Origin: an uncultured Alphaproteobacteria bacterium
Lineage (GTDB): Bacteria; Pseudomonadota; Alphaproteobacteria; HIMB59; GCA-002718135
Assembly: GCA_902622475.1 (NCBI GenBank)
Contig: CACNPW010000009.1
Coordinates: 1 to 37,829 of the forward strand
Direction of reading: 5' to 3'
Length of the DNA stretch: 37,829 nucleotides
Positions 36,756 to 37,829 of this stretch are shown in pieces. Every line of letters begins with the position of its first letter. Position 1 is the stretch's first letter. The position numbers and the translations under genes were made by a program. The notes beneath the pieces are model-generated. The model was not told the origin of the DNA, did not search any database, and saw only the letters and a program-made list of their open reading frames with translations.

Positions 36756-37643
36756 ATGAGAAAATTTCTAAATGGTCCATGGGTTTTACTAATGCCCACT
36801 TTAATAATACTTACATGTATTGTTCTGTTGCCTTTGCTTTTATCCTTATGGACAAGTTTTACACCTTTTAAGTTAACAAAACCCGATACTCTTTATCGCT
36901 TTGTTGGATTTAGAAATTATGAAAGATTAATTGGGGATATAGATTTTTGGATTGCTTTTGGAAGAACAGTCTTATTTTTAGCTATTGCTCTTAATTTAGA
37001 ACTAGTCTTTGGTCTTGGAATAGCACTTTTAATAAATAAAATTACCTACGGACAGAGAACATTGAGAACACTAATGATGTTTCCAATGATGTTTTCTCCA
37101 ATTCTAGTTGGATTTCAATGGAAGTATATTTTTAATGACAATATTGGTTTGATGAACAATTTCTTGAGAGAGTTTGGAGTCATACAACCGATACCTTGGC
37201 TTGTTGATGGCATTTTAGCAAACGTTTCAATAATGGCTGCTGAAATATGGTCGAGCACATCAGTATTTGCGATTTTATTATTAGCAGGTTTATTAGGCAT
37301 ACCTAAAGATCCCATTGAGGCTGCCAAAGTTGATGGATGCAATTCATGGCAAGTGTTTAAAAATATTACTCTACCTTTTTTGATGCCTTTTGTATTTATT
37401 GCGATGACGATCAGATCATTAGATGTAGCAAGAGCTTATGATATTGTTCAGATGATGACTGGAGGAGGCCCAGCTAAAAGAACAGAATTACTGTGGACTT
37501 TAATTTCAAGAACTGGATACGTGGATGCTAAGATGGGAATGGCTAATGCAATGTCGTATATTTCAATTTTTCTTTCGATTGCCTTTACTTTTTTCTTTTT
37601 TTATAAATTAGTAGAGGCAAGGCAGAGGTTAAGTTATGAATAA
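36756..37643 (+). CDS. Sugar ABC transporter permease (MalF/UgpA type)
   Basis: An inner-membrane permease of 295 residues with six hydrophobic segments. The EAA loop that docks the ATPase is visible as IEAAKVDGCNSWQVFKNITL near residue 188. The N-terminal PWVLLMPTLIILTCIVLLPL helix and FRNYERLIGD are typical of the MalF-like partner of carbohydrate transporters. It overlaps the second permease by 8 bases (37636-37643), so both subunits are coupled. Confidence 0.94.
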   Translation: MRKFLNGPWVLLMPTLIILTCIVLLPLLLSLWTSFTPFKLTKPDTLYRFVGFRNYERLIGDIDFWIAFGRTVLFLAIALNLELVFGLGIALLINKITYGQRTLRTLMMFPMMFSPILVGFQWKYIFNDNIGLMNNFLREFGVIQPIPWLVDGILANVSIMAAEIWSSTSVFAILLLAGLLGIPKDPIEAAKVDGCNSWQVFKNITLPFLMPFVFIAMTIRSLDVARAYDIVQMMTGGGPAKRTELLWTLISRTGYVDAKMGMANAMSYISIFLSIAFTFFFFYKLVEARQRLSYE

Positions 37644-37829
37644 AAAACAAATCAATAATATTCTAATTTGGTTTTCAGCAATTGTTTTAATAATTCTAAT
37701 TATGACTCCTGGTTTATGGGTAGTGCTTACAGCATTTAGACCGCAAGTAGATGTTATGGCAAAACCTGCTGTTTGGATACCACGTAATTTAAACTTAATT
37801 CAATTTGAAACTATGCTCTTTGGCGGCTC
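37636..37829 (+). CDS. Sugar ABC transporter permease (MalG type), N-terminal part
   Basis: The frame from ATG 37636 runs off the right edge after about 64 codons. It starts MNKKQINNILIWFSA, continues through a transmembrane helix (IVLIILIMTPGLWVVLTAF) and then RPQVDVMAKPAVWIPRNLNL, which is the standard MalG-type opening with its FR-DV/KP-WIP motif. It should pair with the upstream permease; the ATPase gene is expected beyond the window. Confidence 0.9.
   Translation, partial: MNKKQINNILIWFSAIVLIILIMTPGLWVVLTAFRPQVDVMAKPAVWIPRNLNLIQFETMLFGG

Overview
The window looks like a piece of a small, AT-rich, streamlined genome of a marine alphaproteobacterium. Intergenic gaps are very short, many genes overlap by 1-8 bases, and gene neighbourhoods are alphaproteobacterial (rplU-rpmA-obgE-proB-proA; metX-metW; argH-lptM-lysA; dsbB-coq7). 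Base composition and content resemble the Pelagibacterales or HIMB59/AEGEAN-169 type of lineage, but that placement is inference. I see no integrase, transposase, CRISPR array or rRNA.

Layout. (1) 1-5770, minus strand: rplU, rpmA, obgE, proB and the start of proA form one run; gloB, metW and metX form another, headed by a promoter and a SAM-II-type riboswitch. (2) 5837-12110: a chorismate mutase-HisC fusion overlaps tyrA, followed by plsC, a zinc-ribbon membrane protein and the argH-lptM-lysA run. (3) 12215-18246: a compact plus-strand operon of a hydroxyacyl-CoA dehydrogenase/enoyl-CoA hydratase fusion, an acyl-CoA ligase, an O-acetylhomoserine sulfhydrylase-type PLP enzyme and an alpha/beta hydrolase. 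(4) 18243-23751: an autotransporter-like surface protein, small membrane and charged proteins, a carboxylesterase, an HNH protein, coq7, dsbB and a frameshifted yqaA-like gene. (5) 23828-27668: a tandem pair of MFS transporter paralogues, a tRNA-Leu, a decayed second copy of that tRNA, and a very AT-rich methyltransferase gene. (6) 27759-30799, minus: flavin reductase, sufE, galT, galE. (7) 30888 to the end: an L-sugar catabolic cluster (lactonase-like amidohydrolase, core-MetE-like protein, NAD-dependent epimerase/dehydrogenase, rhamnose/fucose-type mutarotase, Gfo/Idh/MocA oxidoreductase) with a sugar ABC transporter that runs off the right edge.

How the parts work together. Methionine and sulfur metabolism appears three times: MetX/MetW under a SAM riboswitch, a MetY-type enzyme inside a CoA-thioester operon, and a zinc-type core MetE inside the sugar cluster. 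Region 7 reads as uptake of a deoxy-sugar, anomer interconversion, oxidation to a lactone and lactone hydrolysis. The sugar itself and the role of the MetE-like protein are unknown.

Most notable observations: the yqaA-like gene is broken at a run of nine T residues, yet its restored frame ends in an exact ATGA junction with dsbB; MFS, tRNA-Leu and flank appear duplicated in tandem with the second tRNA reduced to 16 bases; the SAM riboswitch P1 stem competes with a 7-bp downstream hairpin; and a core-MetE gene sits in the L-sugar operon.
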